NCBI RefSeq assembly: GCF_017377655.1
Contig: NZ_JAFREL010000070.1
Span: forward strand, 1 to 64,000
Reading direction: 5' to 3'
Source: Candidatus Enterococcus ferrettii
GTDB taxonomy: Bacteria > Bacillota > Bacilli > Lactobacillales > Enterococcaceae
Length of the DNA stretch: 64,000 bases
The position numbers were made by a program, and so were the translations under genes. This document shows, one piece after another, positions 26,581 to 35,403 of the stretch. The notes beneath the pieces are model-generated. The model did not search any database and was not told the DNA's origin. It worked only from the letters and a program-made list of their open reading frames with translations. How positions within the stretch are numbered: position 1 is the stretch's first letter; each line of letters starts with the position of its first letter.

Positions 26581-27330
26581 ATGGAAGTTATTACCACTAA
26601 TCGATTAACAAAGCAATACAAGGAGTTTACTGCTGTAGATAATTTGACCCTTCATATTAAGAAAAATAGCATTTATGGGTTTATCGGACCAAATGGCGCG
26701 GGAAAATCGACGACGATGAAAATGCTGTTGGGTCTAACCTCTCCCAGCAGCGGCGAATTTTCTATTAATGGAAAACAGTTTCCTAAAGATCGAATGGAAA
26801 TATTAAGTGAGGTAGGTTCATTTATAGAAAGCCCTTCGTTTTATCCCAATTTAACAGGAAGGGAAAATCTTGTAATTATTCAACGTATTCTTGGCTTGGA
26901 GAAACAGGCGGTGGATGAGGTGTTGGAGCTAGTTGATCTTAACAGCTTTGGTGATCGGTTAGCAAAAAATTATTCATTGGGAATGAAGCAGCGGTTAGGA
27001 TTGGCAACGGCTTTAATTGGTCGGCCGCCCATTCTTATTCTCGATGAACCAACAAATGGATTAGATCCGACAGGGATTCATGAGATCCGTAATCTGATTC
27101 GGTCATTGCCTACCTTGTACGATTGTACTATCTTGATATCGTCACATATGCTGGCTGAGATTGAACAGATGGCAACTGATGTGGGTGTGTTGAATCATGG
27201 CCGGCTGCTTTTTGAAGGAAGCCTAGATGCGTTACGGCAACAAGGAGAGGCAAGCCAGCATCTAGAAGATATTTTTCTAACAATGATCCAAAAAGATAAT
27301 GCTGCAAGGAAACAGAGGGCTCGCTTATGA
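26581..27330 (+). CDS. ABC transporter ATPase, lantibiotic-immunity/BcrA type (LanF-like)
   Basis: A 249-residue ATPase with Walker A GPNGAGKS, Q-loop region, signature SLGMKQR, Walker B ILILDEPTNGLDP and switch SSHML. The context SFIESPSFYPNLTGRENL is typical of BcrA/SpaF-type subfamily members that export or shed peptide antibiotics from the membrane. It overlaps the first permease by ATGA. Divergent from a two-component system, as in inducible resistance loci such as LanFEG with LanRK. Confidence 0.92.
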   Translation: MEVITTNRLTKQYKEFTAVDNLTLHIKKNSIYGFIGPNGAGKSTTMKMLLGLTSPSSGEFSINGKQFPKDRMEILSEVGSFIESPSFYPNLTGRENLVIIQRILGLEKQAVDEVLELVDLNSFGDRLAKNYSLGMKQRLGLATALIGRPPILILDEPTNGLDPTGIHEIRNLIRSLPTLYDCTILISSHMLAEIEQMATDVGVLNHGRLLFEGSLDALRQQGEASQHLEDIFLTMIQKDNAARKQRARL

Positions 27331-28052
27331 TGGAATTTTTGATTGAATTACGAAAAGAAAAGCGCACGGGGATCATTTGGATTCTTATTGCAGTGGGCAT
27401 AGTAGGGGCATTATACAGTCTGCTAAATTTTGGTCTTCGCAAGGATTCTTTGTTGGGACTTCCGCTGCCGCCGATGGATATTTTACTGACTCAATTATAT
27501 GGAGTAGTGCTGATTTTTAATTTGTTTGGGGTGATTATGGCTGCTTGCTTAATTTATCAATTGGAATTTAAAGGACAAGCAGTAAAAAAAATGTATGTAC
27601 TACCCATTACGTTATCGAAATACTACCTAAGTAAGTTTGTGATTCTTACAGGGGGTCTGTTTATGGCTATTGTGCTGGAAAATGCCGCGTTAGCAAGGAT
27701 CGGTTTGACAAAGCTGAGCGAGGGAGCCTTTGATTGGACTACATTGCTGCGATTTGCGGGGTATTCCTTTGCAACAACTTTACCCGTATTAACCTTTATG
27801 TTGTTGATAGCTGCTCATTTTGAAAATATTTGGCTGCCCTTAGGAGTCGGTGTAATTGGATTTTTAACAGGATTAATCTTTGCTACAGTCAAGCCAGCTA
27901 TTTTCTTACTCCATCCATTTGTCCTGTTGTTTCGCCCAGCAGTAGCCATGACAGCGGAGGTTGATCCTAGAATAGTGATTCTGTCATTTGGAGAAGTGGT
28001 CATATTTTTAGCCGCTGGTCTGATCGCAACTAAAAAAATACGTTATGCATAA
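27327..28052 (+). CDS. ABC transporter permease 1 (LanE-like)
   Basis: A 241-residue membrane protein with six hydrophobic helices. Its N-terminal stretch (FLIELRKEKRTGIIW) is like that of ABC-2 type permeases in lantibiotic-immunity transporters. It is coupled to the ATPase by ATGA and precedes a second permease of similar size; two unequal ABC-2 permeases plus one ATPase is the LanFEG arrangement. Confidence 0.85.
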   Translation: MMEFLIELRKEKRTGIIWILIAVGIVGALYSLLNFGLRKDSLLGLPLPPMDILLTQLYGVVLIFNLFGVIMAACLIYQLEFKGQAVKKMYVLPITLSKYYLSKFVILTGGLFMAIVLENAALARIGLTKLSEGAFDWTTLLRFAGYSFATTLPVLTFMLLIAAHFENIWLPLGVGVIGFLTGLIFATVKPAIFLLHPFVLLFRPAVAMTAEVDPRIVILSFGEVVIFLAAGLIATKKIRYA

Positions 28053-28065
28053 GGAGTGGCTTTAC

Positions 28066-28827
28066 ATGAATTTTTCTAAATTGCTAAAGAATGAGCTTCT
28101 GAAAATCAGGCGTTCAAAAATAATTCCCTTGCTATTTATAGCACCAATTTTGGTAGTCGTTTCGGGAATTGCTAATATCAGTCAATATTTTACTTCAGAA
28201 TACACGAATGCTTGGGGAGCAATGTTTGTCCAAAGTGCATTAGTGTATGCGTACTATCTTTTACCGTTTAGCATGATTGTCTTTTGTACCATGCTATCCG
28301 CACAGGAAACTCAAAACCGAGGCTTAGTCAAAATGATGACATTGCCAGTCAGCAGGTCGGCCTTATCGTTGTCAAAATTTTGTCTACTGGTGTTCGTTTT
28401 ACTGGCAGAAATCATTATTTTCTTTTTAGTTTTTGTCGTTGCTGGACTTGCAGCGACGCAAATGATGGGAGTGCCTAGTGGAATACCTGTTCTTCAGATT
28501 TCATTGTGGTGCAGCGGATTGTTCCTAACCATGCTTCCATGTATCGGAGTGATTTGGCTGCTTACAGTTCTATTTTCCAAACCGCTTTGGTCGATTGGAT
28601 TAAACCTTTTGCTGACAATTCCAGCTATTTTGGCAGCGAATACTTCTTTTTGGATCGTTTATCCTTATTGCTATAGCGGATACTTTGTGTCTCTCCTACT
28701 GAATGCTTTTTCAACAGGAGAGACCACTAGTGCTTTGCAATGGTTTCCATTTCTTCCGATTGCCCTGCTGATTTTTTTACTCGCTTTACAGCTGTCTTCT
28801 TGGTGCTTTGGAAAAGTACGAACGTGA
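28066..28827 (+). CDS. ABC transporter permease 2 (LanG-like)
   Basis: About 253 residues with six membrane helices and an N-terminal KLLKNELLKIRRSKIIPL, a standard ABC-2 permease opening. The ATG at 28066 has AAGGAG at good spacing; an in-frame ATG at 28045 overlaps the previous gene but its sequence contains that ribosome site. Third gene of the probable antimicrobial-peptide transporter. No biosynthetic lantibiotic gene is nearby, so this is resistance or sensing rather than producer immunity. Confidence 0.86.
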   Translation: MNFSKLLKNELLKIRRSKIIPLLFIAPILVVVSGIANISQYFTSEYTNAWGAMFVQSALVYAYYLLPFSMIVFCTMLSAQETQNRGLVKMMTLPVSRSALSLSKFCLLVFVLLAEIIIFFLVFVVAGLAATQMMGVPSGIPVLQISLWCSGLFLTMLPCIGVIWLLTVLFSKPLWSIGLNLLLTIPAILAANTSFWIVYPYCYSGYFVSLLLNAFSTGETTSALQWFPFLPIALLIFLLALQLSSWCFGKVRT

Positions 28828-29035
28828 ATTGTTTTGCTTTCCGTTTTCTTTTTTAGGGTATAGGCAATCCGTTCGGGTGCAGCATGTATTTTAACACCAG
28901 TTGTCAATGCAGTATTTCCAAATTAGCTTCTCAAAATCAATTGTCTATGACTAATTCAAAAATAAGAAAAGATCGTGACCAATTAAATGAACTGCTGAAC
29001 CGCGTTTGCTGGGAAAAGTGTTCTCGCTGATTTAA
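28828..29035. other. Non-coding stretch between ABC operon and SDR gene
   Basis: No supported gene. The only later coding trace is the MFS fragment beginning at 29036. No clear terminator for the ABC operon was found here. Confidence 0.5.
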
Positions 29036-29197
29036 ATGATCACGGACAGCTCCATGCCGCTGGTTGCCCTTGTCTTTGGACCATTGGCTGATTGGGTCAC
29101 AGATATACTATTGCTGGGAGTTGGTGTCCTTCATAAAAATAGTTATTTAAGCTTTTGGTTGTTTGTTGAACCAGCGGCTGAGGGCAAACGTCCCTGA
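29036..29197 (+). pseudogene. Remnant of an MFS efflux transporter (C-terminal fragment)
   Basis: A 53-codon frame reads MITDSSMPLVALVFGPLADW and continues with a hydrophobic helix. PL-x-x-LVFGPLAD before a membrane helix is the pattern of the last repeat of MefA/DHA-type MFS exporters. The rest of the transporter is missing, and the frame's 3' end runs into the opposite-strand SDR gene. I infer a decayed gene truncated by deletion. It could be chance similarity, but the motif is specific. Confidence 0.5.
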
Positions 29198-29928
29198 CTT
29201 AATTCAAATGTGAAGGAATCACGATTAATGTAGCCCACGGTTTGCTGACTATCATACAGCTGTAATAAAAACTGAGCCATTTCTTGACTAGTATGGTAGG
29301 TGCCAAAAGCTTGGTCATAATCATAGGATTCTGCTTGATTAGCAACTTTACCAAACTCTGTTTTAGTGGCGGCTGGAGCTAAAACCTTGGCCTGCATCTT
29401 AGCGCCAGTAGTTTTCAGCTCATCGGCTAACCCTTCAGTAAAAGCACTGACAAAGAACTTGGTGGCACAATAAATAATTGCCGTAGGAACGATTGTGTAG
29501 CCGCCGGCAGAAGAGACATTAATTAGCTGAGTACCTGATGTATTGCGGTATTTTTTTACAAATAGGGTGGACAGTAAGGTGAGCGCTTCGATATTCAAAT
29601 GCAGCATGGATTCGATCATTTCAATGTCATTTGTTGCCAGTTCACCATACATACCAAAGCCGGCGTTGTTGATCCAGGTTTCTAATTCGTAAACGGACAG
29701 TTTTTCAAAAAGTGGTTCGATAGATTGAATTACGGATAGATCCGTCGGGTATAGTTGGACATCGATCTGTGGATTTTCTGCTTGAATAGCCTGCTTAAGC
29801 TGAAGCAATTGTTCTTCTCGTCTAGCAATTAAGAGGAGATTTTTATTGCGTCGTGCAAAGGCTCTGGCCGATTCTTTGCCGATTCCTGAACTGGCACCAG
29901 TGATTACAGTGTATTTTTTAGTGGTCAT
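29143..29928 (-). CDS. Short-chain dehydrogenase/reductase (classical SDR)
   Basis: About 261 residues. TGASSGIG at the N-terminus binds NAD(P); NNAG is at about residue 86; catalytic YCATK (about 152-156) and preceding Ser in INVSSAGG. The family reduces or oxidises small carbonyls; this DltE/YqjQ-like type has no fixed substrate. Start ATG 29928 follows GGAGGAC; longer frames lack a site. It is read from a MerR-type promoter and lies behind the MerR gene on the same strand. Confidence 0.9.
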   Translation of the reverse strand: MTTKKYTVITGASSGIGKESARAFARRNKNLLLIARREEQLLQLKQAIQAENPQIDVQLYPTDLSVIQSIEPLFEKLSVYELETWINNAGFGMYGELATNDIEMIESMLHLNIEALTLLSTLFVKKYRNTSGTQLINVSSAGGYTIVPTAIIYCATKFFVSAFTEGLADELKTTGAKMQAKVLAPAATKTEFGKVANQAESYDYDQAFGTYHTSQEMAQFLLQLYDSQQTVGYINRDSFTFELSQGRLPSAAGSTNNQKLK

Positions 29929-29957
29929 TTTTGAGTCCTCCTTCATGTATAGTAATA

Positions 29958-29988
29958 AAAATACATGCTGGAGTATACTCCATGTCAA
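29958..29988 (-). promoter_or_regulatory. MerR-type promoter with 19-bp spacer
   Basis: On the minus strand TTGACA (29983-29988) and TATTTT (29958-29963) are separated by 19 bp, the overlong spacer that MerR-family activators correct by bending DNA. The spacer contains the dyad TGGAGTATACTCCA. The regulator gene lies directly upstream and the SDR gene directly downstream. Confidence 0.8.
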
Positions 29989-29993
29989 GCGAG

Positions 29994-30368
29994 TTATTCT
30001 GTTTTATTTTGTTCAGTCAGCATCTTTTGATAGACTGTAATTTTCTGATTCAGAAAGCTGATATGCTGTTCAATTTCGACTTTCTGCTGGTAGAGAAGTT
30101 CTGATTGCGCCAATAGTAAATTTAACCGTGGTTGAACAGTTTTATCCCCCTCGTAGCGGAGTTTAGAATAAGTTTGAATATCCTTCAGCTTCATTCCTGT
30201 CAGCTTCAATTTACGAATAAAGGCCAACCACTCCACATCTTTTTCATCATAAATCCGTCGATTATTATGGTCTCTTTTAGGGATAATAATTTCTTGTTTT
30301 TCATAGTAGCGCAGGGTATCGATGCTAAAGCCTGTTAATTCTGAAAATTTTCCAATGCTGTAAATCAC
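29994..30368 (-). CDS. MerR-family transcriptional regulator
   Basis: A 124-residue protein. The N-terminal winged helix (YSIGKFSELTGFSIDTLRYYEK) and the RRIYDEKDVEWL segment define the family; the C-terminal helix forms the dimer coiled coil. No conserved effector cysteine pattern is visible, so it may sense an organic compound. GTG start with GGAGGAG upstream. Most likely it controls itself and the SDR gene through the 19-bp-spacer promoter. Confidence 0.92.
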   Translation of the reverse strand: MIYSIGKFSELTGFSIDTLRYYEKQEIIIPKRDHNNRRIYDEKDVEWLAFIRKLKLTGMKLKDIQTYSKLRYEGDKTVQPRLNLLLAQSELLYQQKVEIEQHISFLNQKITVYQKMLTEQNKTE

Positions 30369-30672
30369 TAGCGCTCCTCCTTTGCTTGTACAGTTATTTT
30401 AAAGACAAGTATATCGTAAAAGGTTACGATCACCAATAGCTTTCGTTGTACTTTAGAGGGACCATCAGGGGGAGACTGATTCAAATTTTAACCCCGCGTA
30501 AATTTATATTAGGGCGGCCTATAGAATTTTTTTTAAGCGACCAGCTTTTATTTTTTTCGTTTCTGCTAAACAGTAAAAGTTGCCTAAGAAATAGAAAAAT
30601 GGCGTCGTAATCATCAAAAAATGCAGGTATGATGAGTGGACCATTTTTATTTTTGGTAGAGGAGAGATAGAT
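30369..30672. other. Gene-free leader region before the P-type ATPase
   Basis: 304 bp without a gene, holding the MerR promoter on one side and an untranslated leader of the ATPase on the other. It contains a GGGGGAGACTG segment and an ACCCCGCG segment, then a hairpin near 30596-30647 (AAAAATGG with CCATTTTT). A metal-responsive leader is possible but I cannot confirm one by eye. Confidence 0.4.
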
Positions 30673-33213
30673 ATGAAAACGAATTGGGATGGCTTAACGA
30701 CTGATCAGGTTGAAAAACGATTGTCAAAGTATGGAAAAAATCAATTGGAACAAAAGAAGAAGGAACCTTTCTATTTAAAAGTCCTTCATATTATTTTAGA
30801 ACCAATGTTTCTCTTATTGGTGGTAGCTGCACTGATTTATTTCTTTTTAGGTGAGCCGCAGGATGGGCTGATTATGCTAACTTTTGTCGTTGTGATTATT
30901 GCAATTGAAGTGATTCAGGAATGGAAGACAGATCAAACCTTGAATGCTTTGAAGGACCTGTCTGCGCCTAGAATCAAAGTAATTCGCAATAAGCAAACCG
31001 TCGAGATATTAAGTGAGGAACTAGTTCCTGGAGACCTAATGTTGATTGAAGAAGGAGTAAAGATTCCGGCGGATGGTTACGTTATAAAAGCGAGTGATCT
31101 GAGAGTAAATGAGTCCTCGTTGACTGGGGAGGCTGAAGCGGTCTGGAAAGTACTCGCTCTTTCTGAAGAAAATCTGGGTGCGGATTATTGGCGTGAGGAC
31201 TATGTCTACACCGGGACACTGGTCACGACAGGAAGTGCGACGATACTAGTGGATAAAACCGGAACACAAACGGAATACGGAAAAATTGGCAAGCATTTAG
31301 TGACGGCAGAAAATGCTCCGTCTCCTTTAGATAAACAAATAGGCAAGCTGGTAAAGGTGTGTGCAATAATCGCCTTTATTTTTTTATTGCTTGTAGCAGT
31401 GGTTACTTTCTTCAATGATGATACCTTAGCCTTTACCGACCGCATAATTCAGAGTGTTTTATCTGGAATTACCATTGCAATGGCTATGATCCCTGAAGAG
31501 TTCCCCGTTGTGCTGACGATTTTTCTATCGATGGGTGCTTGGCGTTTAGCTAAAAAGCAATCGTTGATTCGTAAGTTGCCAGCGGTTGAAACTATGGGCT
31601 CGGTATCGGTTCTAGCGGTGGATAAAACCGGAACAATCACGGAAAATAGGATGACGGTTACTGATAGTTGGGTGACAGACCAAGCAGTTCAGCAGCGTTT
31701 CACTGAAATTGTGGGCTTAGCTTGCGAAACTGACCCCTATGATCCAATGGAAATTGCGATTTTGGAATACGCAGCTGAGCATAATTGGGATAAACAGGCA
31801 TTGCTTTCTGATGTGTTAATAACGGAGTATCCTTTTACTGATGAGTTGAAAATGATGGGGCATGTTTGGCAGAAACAGGGACGACCTACAATTGCAGTTA
31901 AGGGTTCGCCGGAAAGTGTTCTATCAATCTCTAATCTTTCAAAGGAAGAGCAGCAAGCGGTTTTTAAAGAAATTGATCAATTTGCTAAAAGGGGTTTGCG
32001 TGTTCTGGCAGTAGGAGAGCAGGTAGTCGCAGCAGCAGACGAAGTTCCAGCCTCAATTAAAGACTGTTCTCTTACTTTCTTAGGATTAATCGGATTAAGT
32101 GATCCGCCGCGCCTTGGGATAAAACAAGATATTTTACAGTGTCAAAGAGCAGGAATTAAAGTAGTAATGATTACTGGAGACAATGGAATTACTGCCAGTG
32201 CTATTGCTAGGCAAGTGGGAATTGCGAATGCGGAGTATGCGATGACAGGTCAAGAAATTGATCAGCTAAACGAGGAAGAATTGGCAGAGAAAGTGACGGA
32301 TATGACTATCTTTTCACGTGTAACACCTGAGCACAAAATGAAAATTGTCAAAGCATTTAAACAAAATGATGAGGTTGTAGCAATGACGGGCGATGGAGTA
32401 AATGATGCACCAGCGTTGAAATATGCGGATATTGGCATTGCGATGGGCAAACGCGGGTCGGAGGTTTCTCGCGAGGCAGCGGATTTGATTCTGATGGACG
32501 ACAATTTTTCTACTATTGTTAACACGATTAAGGATGGTCGGAGAATTTACGATAACATCAAAAAAGCAATCGGTTATATCTTTGTCATACACATTCCGAT
32601 TGCATTAACTGCTTTGTTCGGCCCGCTTTTAGGAATAGCCCAAACAGCTTTATTTTTACTACCTACGCATGTTGTGCTGCTGGAGTTGGTGATTGATCCT
32701 ACATGTTCTGTGGTGCTGGAAAGACAGCCAAGTGAGCCTGACAATATGAATCGTCCACCAAGAAGCCGTTATGAGAGTATTTTGTCAACAAAATTATTAG
32801 TGAAAAGTGTGATTCAAGGTCTGGTCATTTTTATCGCATCTTTTGGCGCTTATTATCTTAGTTTGCAGCAAGCACCGACTAATGATGAGTTGGCACGAAC
32901 AATGGGATTGACTGTTTTAATCATTTCTAATATCTTTTTAGTCTTAGTGAACAGCTCGAATCATTTGCTGGGAATGCAAACCTTCCTTCAGTTGCGCCAT
33001 GATAAAGTGATTTGGGGAATATTAGGTGGGACCATCGTTGTTTTACTCGGTCTAATTTATTCTCCCATTAACGGCTTTTTAGACTTAGCAGCACTATCAC
33101 TTCCACAATTGGCATTGTGTGCTCTCCTAGGTATGGCAGCGGTTTGCTGGTATGATGTGGTCAAATTGGTTATCAATAGGCGTGAAGTTCAAGAGCTTCC
33201 GATAAAGGATTGA
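30673..33213 (+). CDS. P-type cation-transporting ATPase (P2-like, PEEFP type)
   Basis: An 846-residue pump. It has an N-terminal cation-ATPase domain, actuator loop with TGEAEA, M4 with IPEEFP, phosphorylation site DKTGTIT (about residues 317-323), nucleotide domain with KGSPE, the TGDGVNDAPALK hinge and six C-terminal helices. It resembles Ca2+/Mn2+ ATPases, but PEEFP replaces the PEGLP of SERCA-like pumps, so the ion is uncertain. ATG preceded by GAGGAG. Single-gene transcript ending in a strong terminator. Confidence 0.93.
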   Translation: MKTNWDGLTTDQVEKRLSKYGKNQLEQKKKEPFYLKVLHIILEPMFLLLVVAALIYFFLGEPQDGLIMLTFVVVIIAIEVIQEWKTDQTLNALKDLSAPRIKVIRNKQTVEILSEELVPGDLMLIEEGVKIPADGYVIKASDLRVNESSLTGEAEAVWKVLALSEENLGADYWREDYVYTGTLVTTGSATILVDKTGTQTEYGKIGKHLVTAENAPSPLDKQIGKLVKVCAIIAFIFLLLVAVVTFFNDDTLAFTDRIIQSVLSGITIAMAMIPEEFPVVLTIFLSMGAWRLAKKQSLIRKLPAVETMGSVSVLAVDKTGTITENRMTVTDSWVTDQAVQQRFTEIVGLACETDPYDPMEIAILEYAAEHNWDKQALLSDVLITEYPFTDELKMMGHVWQKQGRPTIAVKGSPESVLSISNLSKEEQQAVFKEIDQFAKRGLRVLAVGEQVVAAADEVPASIKDCSLTFLGLIGLSDPPRLGIKQDILQCQRAGIKVVMITGDNGITASAIARQVGIANAEYAMTGQEIDQLNEEELAEKVTDMTIFSRVTPEHKMKIVKAFKQNDEVVAMTGDGVNDAPALKYADIGIAMGKRGSEVSREAADLILMDDNFSTIVNTIKDGRRIYDNIKKAIGYIFVIHIPIALTALFGPLLGIAQTALFLLPTHVVLLELVIDPTCSVVLERQPSEPDNMNRPPRSRYESILSTKLLVKSVIQGLVIFIASFGAYYLSLQQAPTNDELARTMGLTVLIISNIFLVLVNSSNHLLGMQTFLQLRHDKVIWGILGGTIVVLLGLIYSPINGFLDLAALSLPQLALCALLGMAAVCWYDVVKLVINRREVQELPIKD

Positions 33214-33274
33214 TTAACGATTGCAGAGAACTAGGAATTTTGGAATTCTAATGCAGTCCATAGAACCTAAAAAT

Positions 33275-33316
33275 ACCCCTCTTTTTGTTTACTGACAAAC
33301 AAAAAGAGGGGTTCTT
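33275..33316. terminator. Strong bidirectional terminator
   Basis: A perfect 16-bp stem (33275-33290 with 33297-33312) and a 6-nt loop ACTGAC, T-rich downstream and A-rich upstream. It separates the convergent ATPase and SDR genes. Confidence 0.9.
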
Positions 33317-33320
33317 ATTT

Positions 33321-34079
33321 TTATACCGCAGTCCAGCCACCATCGATGGCAATAGTTTGTCCTGTAGTATAAGAAGAGTTTTCAGAAGCAAACAATAATA
33401 ATTGCCCCAAGAGCTCTTCGATTTTTCCTGGACGTCCAAGTGGCGTACGGAATTTTAATAGTTGTTCGACGGATTCGTCGATTATCATCATCTCACTTGG
33501 AAACATACCTGGTGCGATGGCATTGACAGTAATATTGTACTGAGCCCATTCTTGCGCAAGACTGCGGGTAAAGTTTGGTACAGCGCCCTTTGTAGCATTA
33601 TAGGCAAGGTTTGGCATTTGCATGCCAGCTATGATACCAAACATCGAACCTGTATTAATGACCCGGCCGTATTCATTTTCAATCATATTTTTTCCAACTT
33701 CTCGTGCCATTAAGAAATATCCGGTTAGGCTGACATCCACGACCTTTTGCCAATCTGCCAAAGATAAATCAACGGAAGGTGTCACCTGAATTGATCCAGC
33801 ATTGTTCACTAAGATATCGATTTTACCAAAATGATCTACAACTTTTTGAACTGCTGTAACCACAGCACTTTCGTCAGTGACATCGACAGGAGCAGGCAAA
33901 CATACTCCACCTGCACCTTCAATTTCATTTTTTACTTCTTCTAAACGTTCAACCCGACGAGCCAAAATGGCAACCTTCGCTCCGTTCTCAGCTAAAGCTT
34001 TTGCGTATTCACGACCTAATCCTGATGATGCACCAGTAACGACAGCCACACGACCAGTTAAATCTAAGTAATTTTTCAA
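33321..34079 (-). CDS. SDR-family oxidoreductase (gluconate 5-dehydrogenase/KduD-like)
   Basis: About 252 residues with TGASSGLG, ARR after the second strand (suggesting NADP), DVTD, NNAG, GSMFG, catalytic YNATK and the C-terminal IAIDGGW. Close to sugar-acid and 3-oxoacyl reductases; the substrate is not determined. TTG at 34079 has GGGAG at 9 bp, so I prefer it to the GTG at 34088, which touches the ribosome site. Stands alone. Confidence 0.88.
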   Translation of the reverse strand: MKNYLDLTGRVAVVTGASSGLGREYAKALAENGAKVAILARRVERLEEVKNEIEGAGGVCLPAPVDVTDESAVVTAVQKVVDHFGKIDILVNNAGSIQVTPSVDLSLADWQKVVDVSLTGYFLMAREVGKNMIENEYGRVINTGSMFGIIAGMQMPNLAYNATKGAVPNFTRSLAQEWAQYNITVNAIAPGMFPSEMMIIDESVEQLLKFRTPLGRPGKIEELLGQLLLFASENSSYTTGQTIAIDGGWTAV

Positions 34080-34251
34080 AAAAAACACTCCCTTTTTTTC
34101 TATAATTTTAACAAAATGAAAACCTTTTCACAAGTAGAGGTGGGATGACCGCTTTCTAGTAAAGTTAACTTACTAATTTTTGACGTGATCAAAATTGCTG
34201 AGCTATCAGTGAGAAGTATTAGGAAATGGGTAACTGATCTTTTGAGCAAAC

Positions 34252-34290
34252 AAAAAGGTATCAACAGTAAATCTCTTCCTGTTAATACCT
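34252..34290 (-). terminator. Terminator of the tRNA-Arg gene
   Basis: On the minus strand AGGTATTAACAG and CTGTTGATACCT pair, followed by TTTTTG. It lies just beyond the 3' end of the tRNA. Confidence 0.8.
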
Positions 34291-34318
34291 CGATAAGTAG
34301 TTAAAACGATGTTTATTA

Positions 34319-34392
34319 CGTGCCAGGAGGGATTCGAACCCACGACCGCTCGCTTAGAAGGCGAGTGCTCTATCCAGCTGAGCTACTAGCAC
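34319..34392 (-). tRNA. tRNA-Arg (anticodon UCU)
   Basis: Minus-strand cloverleaf of 74 nt: acceptor GTGCTAG with CTGGCAC, D-arm AGCTCAGCTGG, anticodon stem ACTCGC/GCGAGC around loop CTTCTAA (anticodon TCT), T-arm with GGTTCGAATCC. No CCA is encoded after the discriminator base. It reads AGA/AGG codons. Confidence 0.95.
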
Positions 34393-34414
34393 AAGTAGTT
34401 TAGCAACAATAGCT

Positions 34415-34443
34415 ATTATAGAAAAACTACTTTAGAATGTCAA
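34415..34443 (-). promoter_or_regulatory. Consensus promoter of the tRNA-Arg gene
   Basis: On the minus strand TTGACA (34438-34443), 17 bp, TATAAT (34415-34420): a full consensus sigma-A promoter 23 bp before the tRNA. Confidence 0.9.
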
Positions 34444-34454
34444 TCATTATTTAG

Positions 34455-35297
34455 TTATTTTATTTGATCAAACAGATATTTCTGGATCAGCTGCACCGTT
34501 TTTGTGTTCTCAATGAGCGATCCATGATCTGCATTTTCATCAATAGTGATTTCTTGATAACTTTTAGAATCGCCATAGATAAGTCTTCCGGCTAAAACAC
34601 TGGTTAGGGGAACTGTCCCATCGGTGTTTTGATTGTCAACATTTCCGCTAATATTATAAACAGAGATATTCTTCGGAATATTGTCACGGCCCTTTAAATA
34701 GTCCATCAATAGGGGACTCTTTTTTCTTGGTTCGGTAAAGACAGTGCTATTGTCGTTGTCTTCCCAATCAGTTCCGTTGTAAGGAGTTCCGAGTGTTACT
34801 AAATGATTGAGGGTAGGGTCACTTTTTTGCTGCTCATTCTCTAAATAGCCAGTGAGAATTAATCCGCCATTAGAATAACCTAAATAGTCGTAGGTAGAAA
34901 AGGCATAAAATTGTTCTGTATAGGCAAATGCCTTTTGCAGCCATTCAGATTGCTTAGAAAGGGACTCATCTGAGCCATCATCAAAGGCAACGACTAAAAT
35001 CGGATGTTGGGTTCCAGCCGAAAATTTGCCAGCTGCTTGGACCGAGCCATCTGTTTCGACAGTGAGCTTCACTACATCAATACCAGACTCTTTCTTTTCC
35101 AATGTTTTAATTAACCCGTCAAATTGATCTACATTGCCATTTGTGCCGGGGACCATTACAACTGGTTCCGAAATTGGCAAAGCATTCAATTCCTGCGGCG
35201 AAGCAGACGCTCGATTTTTTGTTCCAATCCAAACTAACCCAAAGGTAATAATAGTAATGATCAAATAAGTAATCAGCGAATTCTTTCTTTTGTTCAA
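34455..35297 (-). CDS. DUF915 alpha/beta hydrolase, membrane-anchored
   Basis: A 280-residue protein. An N-terminal membrane helix (about 9-25) exports or anchors it, followed by a lipase-like alpha/beta hydrolase: oxyanion region PVVMVPGTNGN, nucleophile elbow YSNGG (about residue 145), acidic residue in the TDGTVPLTS region and His in NADHGSL. DUF915 family; the natural ester is unknown. TTG start with GGAGGT upstream. No partner genes. Confidence 0.87.
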   Translation of the reverse strand: MNKRKNSLITYLIITIITFGLVWIGTKNRASASPQELNALPISEPVVMVPGTNGNVDQFDGLIKTLEKKESGIDVVKLTVETDGSVQAAGKFSAGTQHPILVVAFDDGSDESLSKQSEWLQKAFAYTEQFYAFSTYDYLGYSNGGLILTGYLENEQQKSDPTLNHLVTLGTPYNGTDWEDNDNSTVFTEPRKKSPLLMDYLKGRDNIPKNISVYNISGNVDNQNTDGTVPLTSVLAGRLIYGDSKSYQEITIDENADHGSLIENTKTVQLIQKYLFDQIK

Positions 35298-35403
35298 GCA
35301 AAGGACCTCCCATACAGTGTTTTCCTCTTTAGTTTATGCTGCTTTGCCTTGGGAACAAGAGAAAATAGAAATTCTCAAGAAAAAAGTAAAAATTGAGCCG
35401 TTC

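Noticed and set aside
28671..28907. 78-codon minus-strand frame over the end of the second LanG-like permease
   Set aside because: Mostly antisense to a clear permease gene; no recognisable protein.
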